DNA of 64,000 nucleotides, from the NCBI GenBank assembly GCA_012295275.1, contig CM022670.1, positions 3,337,335-3,401,334 of the forward strand. Reading direction: 5' to 3'. The stretch is from Chrysomallon squamiferum. Its lineage: Eukaryota; Mollusca; Gastropoda; Neomphalida; Peltospiridae. Below are positions 28,145 through 42,334 of the stretch, piece by piece. The notes under the pieces are model-generated. The model saw only the letters and a program-made list of their open reading frames with translations. It did not search any database and was not told the DNA's origin. Both the position numbers and the translations under genes were made by a program. How positions within the stretch are numbered: the stretch's first letter is position 1; each line of letters starts with the position of its first letter.

Positions 28145-28449
28145 ATATAATTCCGTTTATAGCAAATATAACATCTGAGGCTATAAAATCTTGTTAAACC
28201 GGTCTTGAAAACATCGAGACATGAATTCGAAAGATGAATCAGGCCTGTCAATGATTCATCTTTGCAGACGCAATGTAGTACGACTTTGTCGAAAAGAAAG
28301 GACGGCGTTACGTATAAGAAGTAACAATCACACAAAAACCGTTATAAGCATTGTGAATCTTCAAACACATTCCTATACACTTCATACGTAAAAACCGTCT
28401 TAGTAAAAGACGCAGCCGGTTTCGCTTTAACGAGTGCGCCGCGGAAGAA

Positions 28450-28540
28450 CACGTGAGTGCTGTTGTGTGACGAGGCAATAAATGCCCAGTGCTCGTTCGC
28501 CTGGTGAATCAGTCATTTGTGTTCGTCGACAGGGAAAGCA
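28450..28540 (+). promoter_or_regulatory. Candidate core promoter of the thymosin gene
   Basis: An E-box CACGTG at 28450-28455 precedes a TATA-like CAATAAAT at 28476-28483 and an initiator-like TCAGTCAT with its A at 28511, about 32 bases after the TATA-like T. The segment 28380-28560 is distinctly richer in G+C and CpG than its surroundings. A plausible non-coding first exon follows and ends at 28574 with donor GGTAAGAT. Inferred from spacing only. Confidence 0.45.
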
Positions 28541-28574
28541 GAAAGCAGCCGTGTGAAAAACATCCTTGTGTGGG
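28511..28574 (+). other. Probable non-coding first exon of the thymosin gene
   Basis: From the initiator-like A to a good donor (GG|GTAAGA). No ATG lies in it that would compete. It would splice to the acceptor at 29479-29480 (TTATAAAG|GAAATC), 14 bases before the thymosin ATG. This is the usual layout of thymosin genes but no transcript is at hand. Confidence 0.4.
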
Positions 28575-28662
28575 GTAAGATATCAGACTGTGTAAAATGT
28601 CCTTACTGGGGTATAAAATTATTCTGTTTTATGTTTAGGCAAAATAAAATATTTGAATAACA

Positions 28663-28693
<31 letters not shown>

Positions 28694-28911
28694 CATCAGG
28701 AAAATGTTTATCATATTTATATAATTATTTATATTTTGTTTAAAAAAAAAAGGGTACAACGATTTAAATACCAGTGTTTAATATATCTAGTAAGCTATTT
28801 ATTCGTTCTTTTAAATTATTTTATTCACTGTACTTAAATAATAAGAATAATAATAATAATAACTGAAAGTTCCTTCGTTATTATTTCTTTATAACTTTAT
28901 ATCGTCATAAT

Positions 28912-28913
<2 letters not shown>

Positions 28914-28990
<77 letters not shown>
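28914..28990. repeat. (TC)n microsatellite, ~38 units
   Basis: Uninterrupted TC tract within the probable first intron of the thymosin gene, preceded at 28862-28912 by a near-copy of the 45 bases that precede the 26825 tract. Confidence 0.95.
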
Positions 28991-28993
<3 letters not shown>

Positions 28994-29239
28994 CTCATAA
29001 TAATCTTCTCTTTATTCCTTTCTTTTTCTTTTCTTTTCTTTTCATTCTTACTTTTTCTAAATTTGCATTTTTGAATTGTTGTCTGATGCTGCTCTAGGAG
29101 TAGACACCAATTTGTTTGAACTGTTTCATTGATTTGTTTGGTCTGTTCCACCGTATAGAGATGTCTGGTTTGCATCCTTATAAAATTTGCTTCAGTTATT
29201 TGATGGATCAATAAAGGCTTGTATCTGTTGCCATAATAG

Positions 29240-32017
<2,778 letters not shown>

Positions 32018-33548
32018 AGCCAGCTTCTTTGTACCATCCATCAACTTTATTCTTATTTCGCTTGTCATTTTCGGTTGGAAAAAGGAATCATGTTATCAAA
32101 CCACGAAGAACAACAGTGGGACATGTCAGTGCGCAATGTACGCGAATGTGAAAAATCGGTTAACTTTTGTGAAAAATGTGCTCTTTATAGTAATTCCATT
32201 ATCAACCTTGCTCACATTGTGAATTTCTGTTTCCAATTTGATTAATAATAATTAAAAAAAAAAAAAAAAATTCATTTTCGAGCCGATCTATTCGCTCGAT
32301 TATGTAAGAAGTGCGGATTTTGTTTTGTTTGGTTGTTTTTTGTTTGTTTTTTTCGTTTTTGTTGCTTTTTTTCATTTACAAGCTTCGATATTTATTTATA
32401 GCTTTAAAAAAACATTCTAAAGAGATTTTCGATTATTTGGAAATAGATAAACAAGCCATAACGTTAAATATTGAACTTACGTGGAATAATTTCATTATTT
32501 TATATCTACATATATAAATATATTTTATTAAATGTATCGTTGGCTATAAAGGTGTAATGTATTTCGCTATAACGATTTAATATTTATTTTATATTATCAG
32601 ACAGTATTTTGAAATGAACAGTGTCAAACGTGGATTGTTTTTACAGAATACTAACTGGTCTCTGGGTAATATTTATCCCAGGAGATTCGATCCCAAGACC
32701 CAGCCAACTTCTGTCAGACACATTTAGCCATCTAAATTTAATCAATTCTGTAAATATCTAGATGAATGTTTTTTTTTTAACTTCAAAATATTTAGATATT
32801 ATTTAGTTAGTTAGTTAGCTAGTTGCTTCGTTAGTTAGTTGGTAACTTGGTTGGTTATATTTTATTTTCATATTTTATCACTGAATTTTAAATTATCATT
32901 TCTATTAAGATTTTGCTAACTTTATTCAGTAAGGCGTTCACACAAGTAGTGCTAAATTTGCCGTTCAACCCAACCATGCGTTTTAACCATTAATAATTCA
33001 TGTTTTTTATAATCGTGATCTATTTTTAGACAGTTTTTGTGTTCACAATATAACAGAAAAAGAGAAACTCAGCTTACACTATGGTTCTTCTACATGCGGC
33101 AGCGATAAAATCATTTTTTAAGGTTCTTATTTTGTTTAATTTTGTTTAATTTTTTTATTTTTTTTTATTTATAAACACGGTGTTTAAGATCAGTGAAATT
33201 AGAGAAGAAAAAAAAAAAAAGTAGTAAGAGGAAAGGAACATCAGTAGAAAAATGTTGTCTTTTTCAAACAGTAATATTTACTTACGGTTCACTTAGTTAA
33301 TTCTAAACCTGGCTATGATGACTTCAAATGTCAAAGTAACCCAGGACAGAACGTTCACGTTAGAAAACAGTTTTGTGTATTTCAAGATTTACTCTGTTTT
33401 GGCAGGCGTTCCAAGGAGATGACACTTCAGACATTTCAGAATGTCAGAAATTAAGAGAGAGAGAAAAAAAAAAAAAAAACACACACACACAACTCAAAAC
33501 TGGCGACACTAAAGTCTTAATATAAGGAGAAACAGCAGCGATCCCTGT

Positions 33549-33579
<31 letters not shown>

Positions 33580-35026
33580 TTCTGAATCATAAATTCGTTC
33601 TTATTTTATTTAAAATGTATGTAAGTTTAATTTAATAATCGTTGTTTAGGCTCCCGGATGTAACAAGGTGCGCGATGACCTGGGAATAAAAATCTTGAAT
33701 CAGGGTCAAAAGAACATTCACATTCTCGCACTGCCATTTTTATACCTAACGATGTGTTTTTTTTTTTCTTCTTTGCGATAAAACTGATTTTATCCCGAAA
33801 ACTGTGTCTGCCAAAATAATGGGCTAACTGCACCACGTACATCATTTTAATTAAAAACCAAACAAACAAACAAACAAACAAACAAACAAGCAAACACAAC
33901 AAAAAAAGACAAACGCAATCTGGCAATATTTCAATTTTCGTAATGCAGATTAAGCATTTATATACATTTATAACAAGAGCGACAGTGGAACAGCCCAACC
34001 GTCAAGGCTGGACCAGGATTTCGAAACGAACTGACAAATTAACTCGTTCTCATCCGGATCGATGTATGAAAGTGTGAACGTAGTAAACGCAATGAAAAGT
34101 CCTGACTGGCTGTGAACAACAGCTAGTGCGAGTGAGAATAACACTTTTAAAATAGATTTATCTCAGTGCAGAGTTATCGCGATGTCTTGCAACATGTTTC
34201 TGCTGTCTGCTGACATTGCAGAGATTTTTTTTTTCCTTGTGTACACAGAGAAAAATGCAAAGCAAAACAAATAAAACAGTAGTAAAGGAGAGGAAAGTAA
34301 TAATTATTGTATTTAATGCGTGTATTAATATAATAAAATAGAAAACTTTACTAGAACATGAATCAACATGATGATTATACTTATTTGATTAGGATGTTCA
34401 ATATAATGATAAATATTGTAATAATTTTAACAACACGACAACGTCAGCGTCAACAAAAGAAAGAAAAAAAGAACAACGACGACAACAACAACAACAACAA
34501 TAATAATAATAATAATAAGTTACAGAACCTAAATCAACAAATCAAATGTCAGCCATGAAAATAACAACAAGAGAACGACAACTGTAACAAAAATTTAATT
34601 AGACTTTAGTATTATCATTATCATCATCATCTTCATCATTATCATCATGTCTACTATATCACCAAAGTAAACAGAACACAACAAAAATCAAGTTTGCAAC
34701 AGCTGAAATACTGAAGTTAAGAGAATAACGAGCCACAAATCATGCATATAATAATAATAAACAAATAAATAATATAATAGTAAGTTTCGGATGTTTCCTT
34801 TGATTGTTTTATTTAGATTTTATGAAAACTAAATTACACGCTTTCACCGCTGTCGTTGAAAATAATCAATACTGAAATCTGGATTGATTGATTAGATTCC
34901 ACAAATATCTTTCACAGAAATGTTCTTAGTTATTAACATTCCAGAACTGTAAAAATAACAGTGCTTTAGGTTAAACACTTTCAAAGATATGTTTCGATGT
35001 TGTTAATATATGTTAAATATAAAAAT

Positions 35027-35029
<3 letters not shown>

Positions 35030-35096
<67 letters not shown>
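35030..35096. repeat. (GA)n microsatellite
   Basis: Uninterrupted GA tract of about 33 units, followed 15 bases later by a short (GT)n and TATA run. Confidence 0.95.
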
Positions 35097-35098
<2 letters not shown>

Positions 35099-35989
35099 CA
35101 GCTATGTAAATGTGTGTGTGTGTGTGTGTGTATGTATATATATCAATTTCAGTATTACTTATACATATCCTATTCTTTGTTCTATGTTTATTCAATATTT
35201 CGTACCTATTTTGGCACAGTACTGTTACAGTGATGCCAAGCAAATTGTGGGGTTTTTTTTTTCATTCTTTTGGTTTTCTTTACGTTGCAGCAAGAATGAT
35301 TTCAATGTACTGTCTAAATAATTAGGGAAATGATTCATCTTAATACATTTCAAGCGGTTTAATTTTCTAATTTTTTTTTTCTTATTATTATTATTATTTT
35401 TTTTGTATCTATTTTGTTATTTGTTATTTTTGTTTTTGTTTTTTATTTTTTATTTTTATTTTTATTTTTTATCTTTTTTTTTTCTCTGATTAATACAGAA
35501 ATAGTTTTTGCATTTATTATTTTTATTTACTTACTTATTTGTTTATTAAGTTGTTTGTAGTCTTCACGTACGTCTTCATTATGCAGTAAACAAACAAACA
35601 AACAATCGAAAAATTACTCATGCGAGCGGCTCTTTTAATCGTCATCATGACGAATGTGCTGAATATTTCTCAATTCACTTTATTTATAGATTTATACATA
35701 TAAATATACAAAGGTAAAATAACATTAAAGGATTCATTCTTTTGACAGAGACCTGTGTATGCTAGTTTCTTCCTTCATAATTCACATGCAGGGCAGTAAT
35801 GCATGACGCAACATAAAAGTCTCTCAAGAGTTACGTTACATGCATAATAACGAGTTTTCACTTAGAAACGTAATGTTACTTTATTACTTTGTTGCTCTAA
35901 CTGCCAAAAATAGATCTTACTGTTACTTCTTAGGCGGACCCGACTGAACCAAACTATCTTATTTATATGTATGTATATACATTATATGA

Positions 35990-36345
35990 TCATACATACG
36001 TAAATACCTACATGCATAGTAACATACATATATAAATACATACATACATACATACAAACATACATACACACATACATACATACATATATACATACATACA
36101 AACATACATACATACATAAAAACACACATACACACATACATACATACATACATATGTACATACATACATACAAACATATATACATACATACATACACACA
36201 TACATACATACATACATAAATACATAGATACATACATACACATACATATAAACATATATACACATACATATATGTACATACATACATACATACACACATA
36301 CATACATACATACATAAATACATAGATACGTACATACAAACATCG
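35990..36345. repeat. (TACA)n tetranucleotide tract, ~350 bp
   Basis: Long run of TACA/CATA with scattered substitutions. Because the repeat contains no stop in three minus-strand frames it creates Tyr/Val/Cys/Met-rich frames of 128-143 codons, which are artefacts. Confidence 0.95.
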
Positions 36346-36934
36346 TCCATAAATACATGCATAAATACAGACATCTACCTTTATGTACAATCATATTGAA
36401 TGCATGAATTTAATATAGCTTATTTACATGTCTATTATTAATCTTATCAGATAGTTCCCTGTGTATTCGTTTATATGTTTGTAAGTATACAACAGATATG
36501 CGAGGTTACTACGACTCTGTATATTTTCTTTGGGGAGTTTATGATTCACTCAAGTGCAAATTTAAAAGTCTGTTTAATTTATTTTTGCCTTAAGGTAAAT
36601 CAGATACAGGGAAGTCAATGACAGACGAGAACAAACTATCATTCATTCGTTCTTCGAACGCAAAAAAAAAACAGTTCCAACTTTCAGCGTGTACGTAATT
36701 ATGTCTTAATCACACAGAAGGGTGGGGAACTGTTACGTTAACTTGTTTACTGATTAACGAATCAGCCTCGTTTTCTAAGTTTCTGAAACAACAGTTTTAC
36801 TGGATTTTAATTTATTTATATTTCCCCTTTGACCTTTTTGTATTTGCCAATAAAACACGTTATGCTAAAGTTACTCATATGTCTGTGATGCTGAGAAATA
36901 AGAGGCAGGAATTTAAAGGAAAAATAGAAAAAAC

Positions 36935-37034
<100 letters not shown>

Positions 37035-37198
37035 GTAATATTTAGAAGGAAGCAGAATAATGTTGGAATGTGGGTATTAAAATAACAGGGTAGCAGGAAG
37101 AAAGAGTAATAAATAAAAAGATATAAATCAAGGAAGGAAAACACTGAAGGAAGTAATATTTGTTTAGAAAAAAATAAGGATGTGTATGCGGGTAACTG

Positions 37199-37199
37199 A

Positions 37200-37283
<84 letters not shown>
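37199..37283. repeat. Compound (GT)n(GA)n microsatellite
   Basis: Ten GT units change directly into about 32 GA units; 165 bases from the previous GA tract. Confidence 0.95.
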
Positions 37284-37284
<1 letters not shown>

Positions 37285-37959
37285 GTGAAAAGTTAGGCGT
37301 GTGTAAAATAGAGAAACAAAGTATGAGTATTTATATGTTTGTGTGCATATGGAGAGAGAGCTACAGTCATAAAGTTTTCATTAATTAAATATTTTTAAAC
37401 AGATTTTATAATATATGTTAATTTTTATATATATTTTCGGATACATTCGTTTATTTTGATTTAAAAGACATTTTTACTCATTTAAAAAAAAAAATAATAA
37501 AAAAAAAATATATATATATTTATATTCACAATAACACAAAAGATTAAATGATCCGTAGAGGCCCGGAAACAAAAAAAAAAAAAAAAAAAAAAAATTAAGA
37601 AAAGAAAGAAAGAGCAAGACAAATGAGAAAATGTACTACAAGTTATCACACAGCAATAAATTATTAAAGTTCAGGTCAAATATCTTCCTGATAGATATGT
37701 TTGTGTGCAAGTCAAATAAACGATAGCGTAAATAGAACGGAACATGGTGTCAATTTGCGCTTAGTTCTACTTAGCTATTGACGGAAACACATGGATTAAC
37801 GTTATCATTCGAGGTCATGTGCACATACTGAAGTCCACAAACTCAGGACACACTGGCAGAAATATTATCACAGTTTTATTATAAAAATGTGAAGCTGCTG
37901 ACAGGATACTGAGACACAGATACACCCAGACAAACATTCACACAAGCACCCAGACAAAA

Positions 37960-38130
37960 CACACACACACACACACAAACACGTAGACACACAGTAACAC
38001 ACATACAGACAACATTCAGGAATACATACACACATGCATTCATCTATTTATACATACATACATTAATACATACACAGATACATACATACATACATACATC
38101 ATACATAGATACATACATACTCATAATATA
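37960..38130. repeat. CA and ATAC repeats
   Basis: (AC)n near 37961-37977, then degenerate CACA/CATA units and short (ATAC)n runs up to about 38120. Confidence 0.8.
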
Positions 38131-39287
38131 TAAACACAGAAACACAGGAAGCAAAATAGGATATTGGCACAAATCTAACGACTGCACTGTCGGTTTGCTC
38201 ATACATACAAATAAAGTCACTATTTGTTACTAATAAACAAGCCTACTTTTTACAAACGTAGAGAGAAAAAAGCAAAATAAACAGTCATGAGGCTGAAAAA
38301 AAATAATGACCATATTAAGCTTTCTGAATTCAAAGAGGTCAGATTACTTCCTTTTTCGATGAAAAAAAACAACATGCCAGCTTATTCATAGAGAGACACA
38401 TTCATTTTGTTGAGCAGTTAATTTTTTGTTTGATCCTAACAAATGTAATTTATAAAAGGGAAATGGTATATTTTAATGTGGGGTATACATAACGGATATT
38501 TGTAAAAAAAAAAAAATAAAAAATAAAATAGATTTTCAAAAAACATTGTTTCATTCTGATAGATGTGATTTATATAAAAGGGATATCATATTTTAAAATT
38601 TAGAATCTTCTCGATTTGATTGAAGATATATCGGTAAATGTAATAGCAACGAGAAGACACTATAAAGCGGAGACACAAATACTAGTATATATACTAGACT
38701 GATAGAGAGACTGGAAAAAGAGAGAGCAGAGATAGAAAGAGATTGAGAAAGAAGAAGAAGAAGAAGAAACACAACAAAGAGGGAGAGAAAGAGAGAGGGG
38801 AAAAATAAGTGAGAGAGGAGATAGAGACATCCATCATCAAGTCGTGTGTGTCAGTTTAACTAACAAATTTTAATTAATTATTTAATTAATTAATATCTAT
38901 AGTGACTAAGGTGCATATTGTGTATTACTTCTTAGCATAACTAATTAGTTTCCTATCCGGTAAATAATCAATAATAACGAAGACAAAGAAAGAAAAACGT
39001 TCCTTTCTCTTTACTTGATGTAAAAAACGATAAGTTAATTAATAAAACGTACGTCACGCTGTTGGACTTGAATTACAAACATTAATACGAATTTACCTAG
39101 GAGTGCTGTTAACATAATCAATCAGTTACTTACATCAGCTATTTCAACAACTTTTTTTCAGAGGAAATAGGGCAGAAAAACTATGTAATATTAATCCCTA
39201 GCTTTAAACATACGTAGACCTAATTCTAAACGACCTAGTATCAGTTTCCTTAATGTGTATATGTAACGATGAACCGCATTATTTTCT

Positions 39288-39291
<4 letters not shown>

Positions 39292-39382
<91 letters not shown>
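39292..39382. repeat. Compound (CA)n(GA)n microsatellite
   Basis: About 13 CA units followed by about 31 GA units, then a short TACA/CATA stretch. Confidence 0.95.
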
Positions 39383-39385
<3 letters not shown>

Positions 39386-40686
39386 ATGCATACACACACA
39401 TACGTACATACATAAATACATGCATACATACATATACTGTCACAAATTCTTGCTAACAAATATTGCTATCTGGATTTCAGAAGTTAAGTGGGTTGGTCAA
39501 GAGCTTCCTCTTCCTCAGTTTCTCTCTTGCCTACATAAGTAAATGTGTCTTCTACGTAACACAGTCACTTCTTTATTTTTATTTTTATTTTTGTTTTTAT
39601 TTTACCAGGCGTCTTGTAAACTTTGTACCTTGACCTTGTGTTAAACTGCATTTTCCTTTCAATCAACTTTTGGTGTACGATTTTCCCCTAACACTTCGTT
39701 AGATTTACGAAAGTTATCGAAATTTTGGCGTCTGTTTTTTTCCAAAGCTGTGGATAAACGCGTTCTAAAATCGATATTGATTGCTGTCTTTTTATCTTAC
39801 CATTGTATTGATTTTTTTGCAGTTAATAATCGTACTTTTTGCTCAACTTTTCCGATATTTTATTAACTGCAAAGCTGGTGTCCATATCACAGTGATTTTC
39901 TTTAAGAGGCTGTTGGCAAATTACTGCCAGTCAAGAGGAAGGGGTTAACTTAGTCATGTTGCTATCTGTACCAGAAGGAAATTGAATCTGATTATATACG
40001 TCGTAAATATTTTATATACAGATCACAAGATAACCGTTATTTGGTGTAATATGTAACAATTTGTTAATAAATATCCATTGCATTTAGTATGTGGATATAT
40101 ATTATTTTTACACAACATAAGTATTGTATTATTAAAAAATTAATAAATTAATTATTGTAGCTGCCGTTTGTTGTCGTTGTATTTTTTTTATAGCGGTGGT
40201 TGTTGTTGTTTTTGTTAAGTTACTTGTTACTTTCACGTATCTTTATTTTGCTAGTAAAATTCCACTATTAATGAAACAGGCAGGTACATATCATATAATT
40301 AAAACTTAAATTAGAAGAAACAAAATATATATATATATGAAAAATACTTTTGAACAAGTCTACTGAAGCGAGCAATTGTATTCTTGACATGTAAATAAAT
40401 AATGTACAAACAAGCAAATAAAATAAATACGTTAAGGTTATAAGAGTTATGTCCCTTATTACATCGCGCATGACAGATGTCAAACTGACGATTATAATTA
40501 TGTACATCGTATCAGTATACAAATTTTGTTTAGTACATAAATTACAGAGAATATTATCACCATATTTCTTTTTCTTTCTTTCTTTATTTATTATATTCTT
40601 CTTCTTCTTCTTCATCTCTACTGATTTTTAAATTTTATTTTATTTTATTTTATATTTATTTATTTTTATAAATTTACGTATTTATG

Positions 40687-40692
<6 letters not shown>

Positions 40693-40767
<75 letters not shown>
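40693..40767. repeat. (TA)n microsatellite
   Basis: About 37 uninterrupted TA units; followed by ATG-TG-rich degenerate sequence. Confidence 0.95.
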
Positions 40768-40770
<3 letters not shown>

Positions 40771-42334
40771 TGTTTACGTGAGTGTAAGTATAGTGTGTGC
40801 ATGTATGCATATATTTGTGTATATATTTTTACGTAGCTATAATATTTTTGTATGTAGCTTTGTATACATATCTAGATGGGCTTTTCTCTCTATGGATCTG
40901 TGCATATCAATATGCATGTAAATATTGCTGTGTATGTGAGTGTGTGTGTATGTATATATATATATATATATATATATTATCTGTGTTTCTATCTAGTCTT
41001 CAGTTACTAAGTTCATTGATTCGTTCTGTTGTTGAAGTTATTAACCAAAAGTTCATTCGTTCGTAAGATTTTAGATGACAAAAATGATACCCGTTAAACA
41101 CGGACATTCTTGAGTGCCCTGCAGGTGAAAAAGGGGTGCAACGTATTTATTTCTACTCAGCAAAGCGAAGAGATAAAAGCTTTTTGGATAAGATCTTCAG
41201 GTTATACACCGTCCATCTAATGTCCAGCAGTAACAAGATCTTAGATTGTTTAATTTTGTGACAGTTGTATGACCATTTGATTTAAACATCTGACAGAGAG
41301 GCATGCGAGTATGATGCTGTCAAAAAGTAGGTTTAAAAACATTTTAAATACGATTGTCGTTTCATTTATTGTTAACGTTTTCTTCTTTTTTTAATATCGG
41401 TTAAGTTTTCATTCAGCTCGCCATCATCATGATGATTATTATTATTATTATATTACACTGTGCAAAATCTAAAAGAAAGTTCGTTTTACAGATATGTAAA
41501 TATATATATATGTATATATTTCCGTGCATCTGTATAACGTGCATATTTGTTATGTTTATGTTTTTCCAGATTTTTAAATTTCTGTTTCCAAATATATTAC
41601 GGGATCATTAACTTATCTTTGTTTGACATCCAGTAGCGACGGTTTTTTTGGGGTTTTTTTTAAAATTTTGTGTGGTGGAATATCTTTAAACATTAATTCA
41701 TTCATATCTATATGTATGTGTGTATGTGTGTTTGAGTGTGTGTGTGTGTCTGTGTGTATGTGTGTCTGTGTGTGTGTTAGTATTTATATATATATATATA
41801 TAGAAAATGCACATATTCTTATTTTGAAATTTCAGTTATTTTCGCGTCATCTGGTTTCTTGATATTGTTCGTAGTAGCCAGACAGTTTGTCAGTGGTAAA
41901 TATTTGATTTTATTCCATAACGTGTTGTTTTGATTCATATCAAAACTGACTTATACAAATACACATTCATTAGTTTATGATTTTATATAAAACTTTATGC
42001 ACTGAAATACGTTTGTCGACCTCCTTTACGCAGTTTAAGGTAGCGTTTGGAAACAACAGCATTAAATTTGTTTTGTATTTTATGTTATAAAAATGTAATA
42101 TTTCAAGAAACAGTCTCTGTCTTTTTGTTAGACACGCATACACGCACACACGGTACACACACTCACATATCGCATACAGATGCATTCAGCCATAACAAAT
42201 AACTAAATTATGGCATAAAAAAAAAAAATGTAATTAAAAATAATATATATAATTTGCATTTTTTTTTCTTTGCGCGTGTTACGTATGTTATAATCTGTAT
42301 TTTTTTTTTTTTTTTTTTTTTTTTTGCATTTTAG

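Larger units (their letters stand above)
21517..28449. other. Intergenic region between LARS1 and the thymosin gene
   Basis: About 6.9 kb. The first few hundred bases are LARS1 3' UTR. Beyond that I see AT-rich DNA with (TA)n(CA)n at about 22058-22138, a 32-T run near 22690-22722, (ATT)n at about 23305-23380 and 24463-24512, degenerate AGT/AGC triplets at 25500-25670, (TC)n at 26825-26896, a hAT-like MITE at 27576-27777 and a large AAT/ATT palindrome at 27862-28140. Open frames here are short and low-complexity and I do not call genes from them. Confidence 0.6.

Noticed and set aside
32311-32517. Hydrophobic frame that could mimic a signal peptide for the acidic repeat protein
   Set aside because: The listed start is GTG, the hydrophobicity comes from T-rich sequence, and no phase-1 donor follows it at a sensible place.
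32660-32706. tRNA-like T-arm (AGATTCGATCC)
   Set aside because: No matching acceptor stem, A-box or anticodon arm could be assembled around it.
33627-33998. 123-codon minus-strand frame with a hydrophobic middle
   Set aside because: The hydrophobic stretch comes from a CAAA tandem repeat; no family resemblance.
35959-36394. Three minus-strand frames of 128-143 codons rich in Tyr, Val, Met and Cys
   Set aside because: Direct translation of the (TACA)n tract; not genes.
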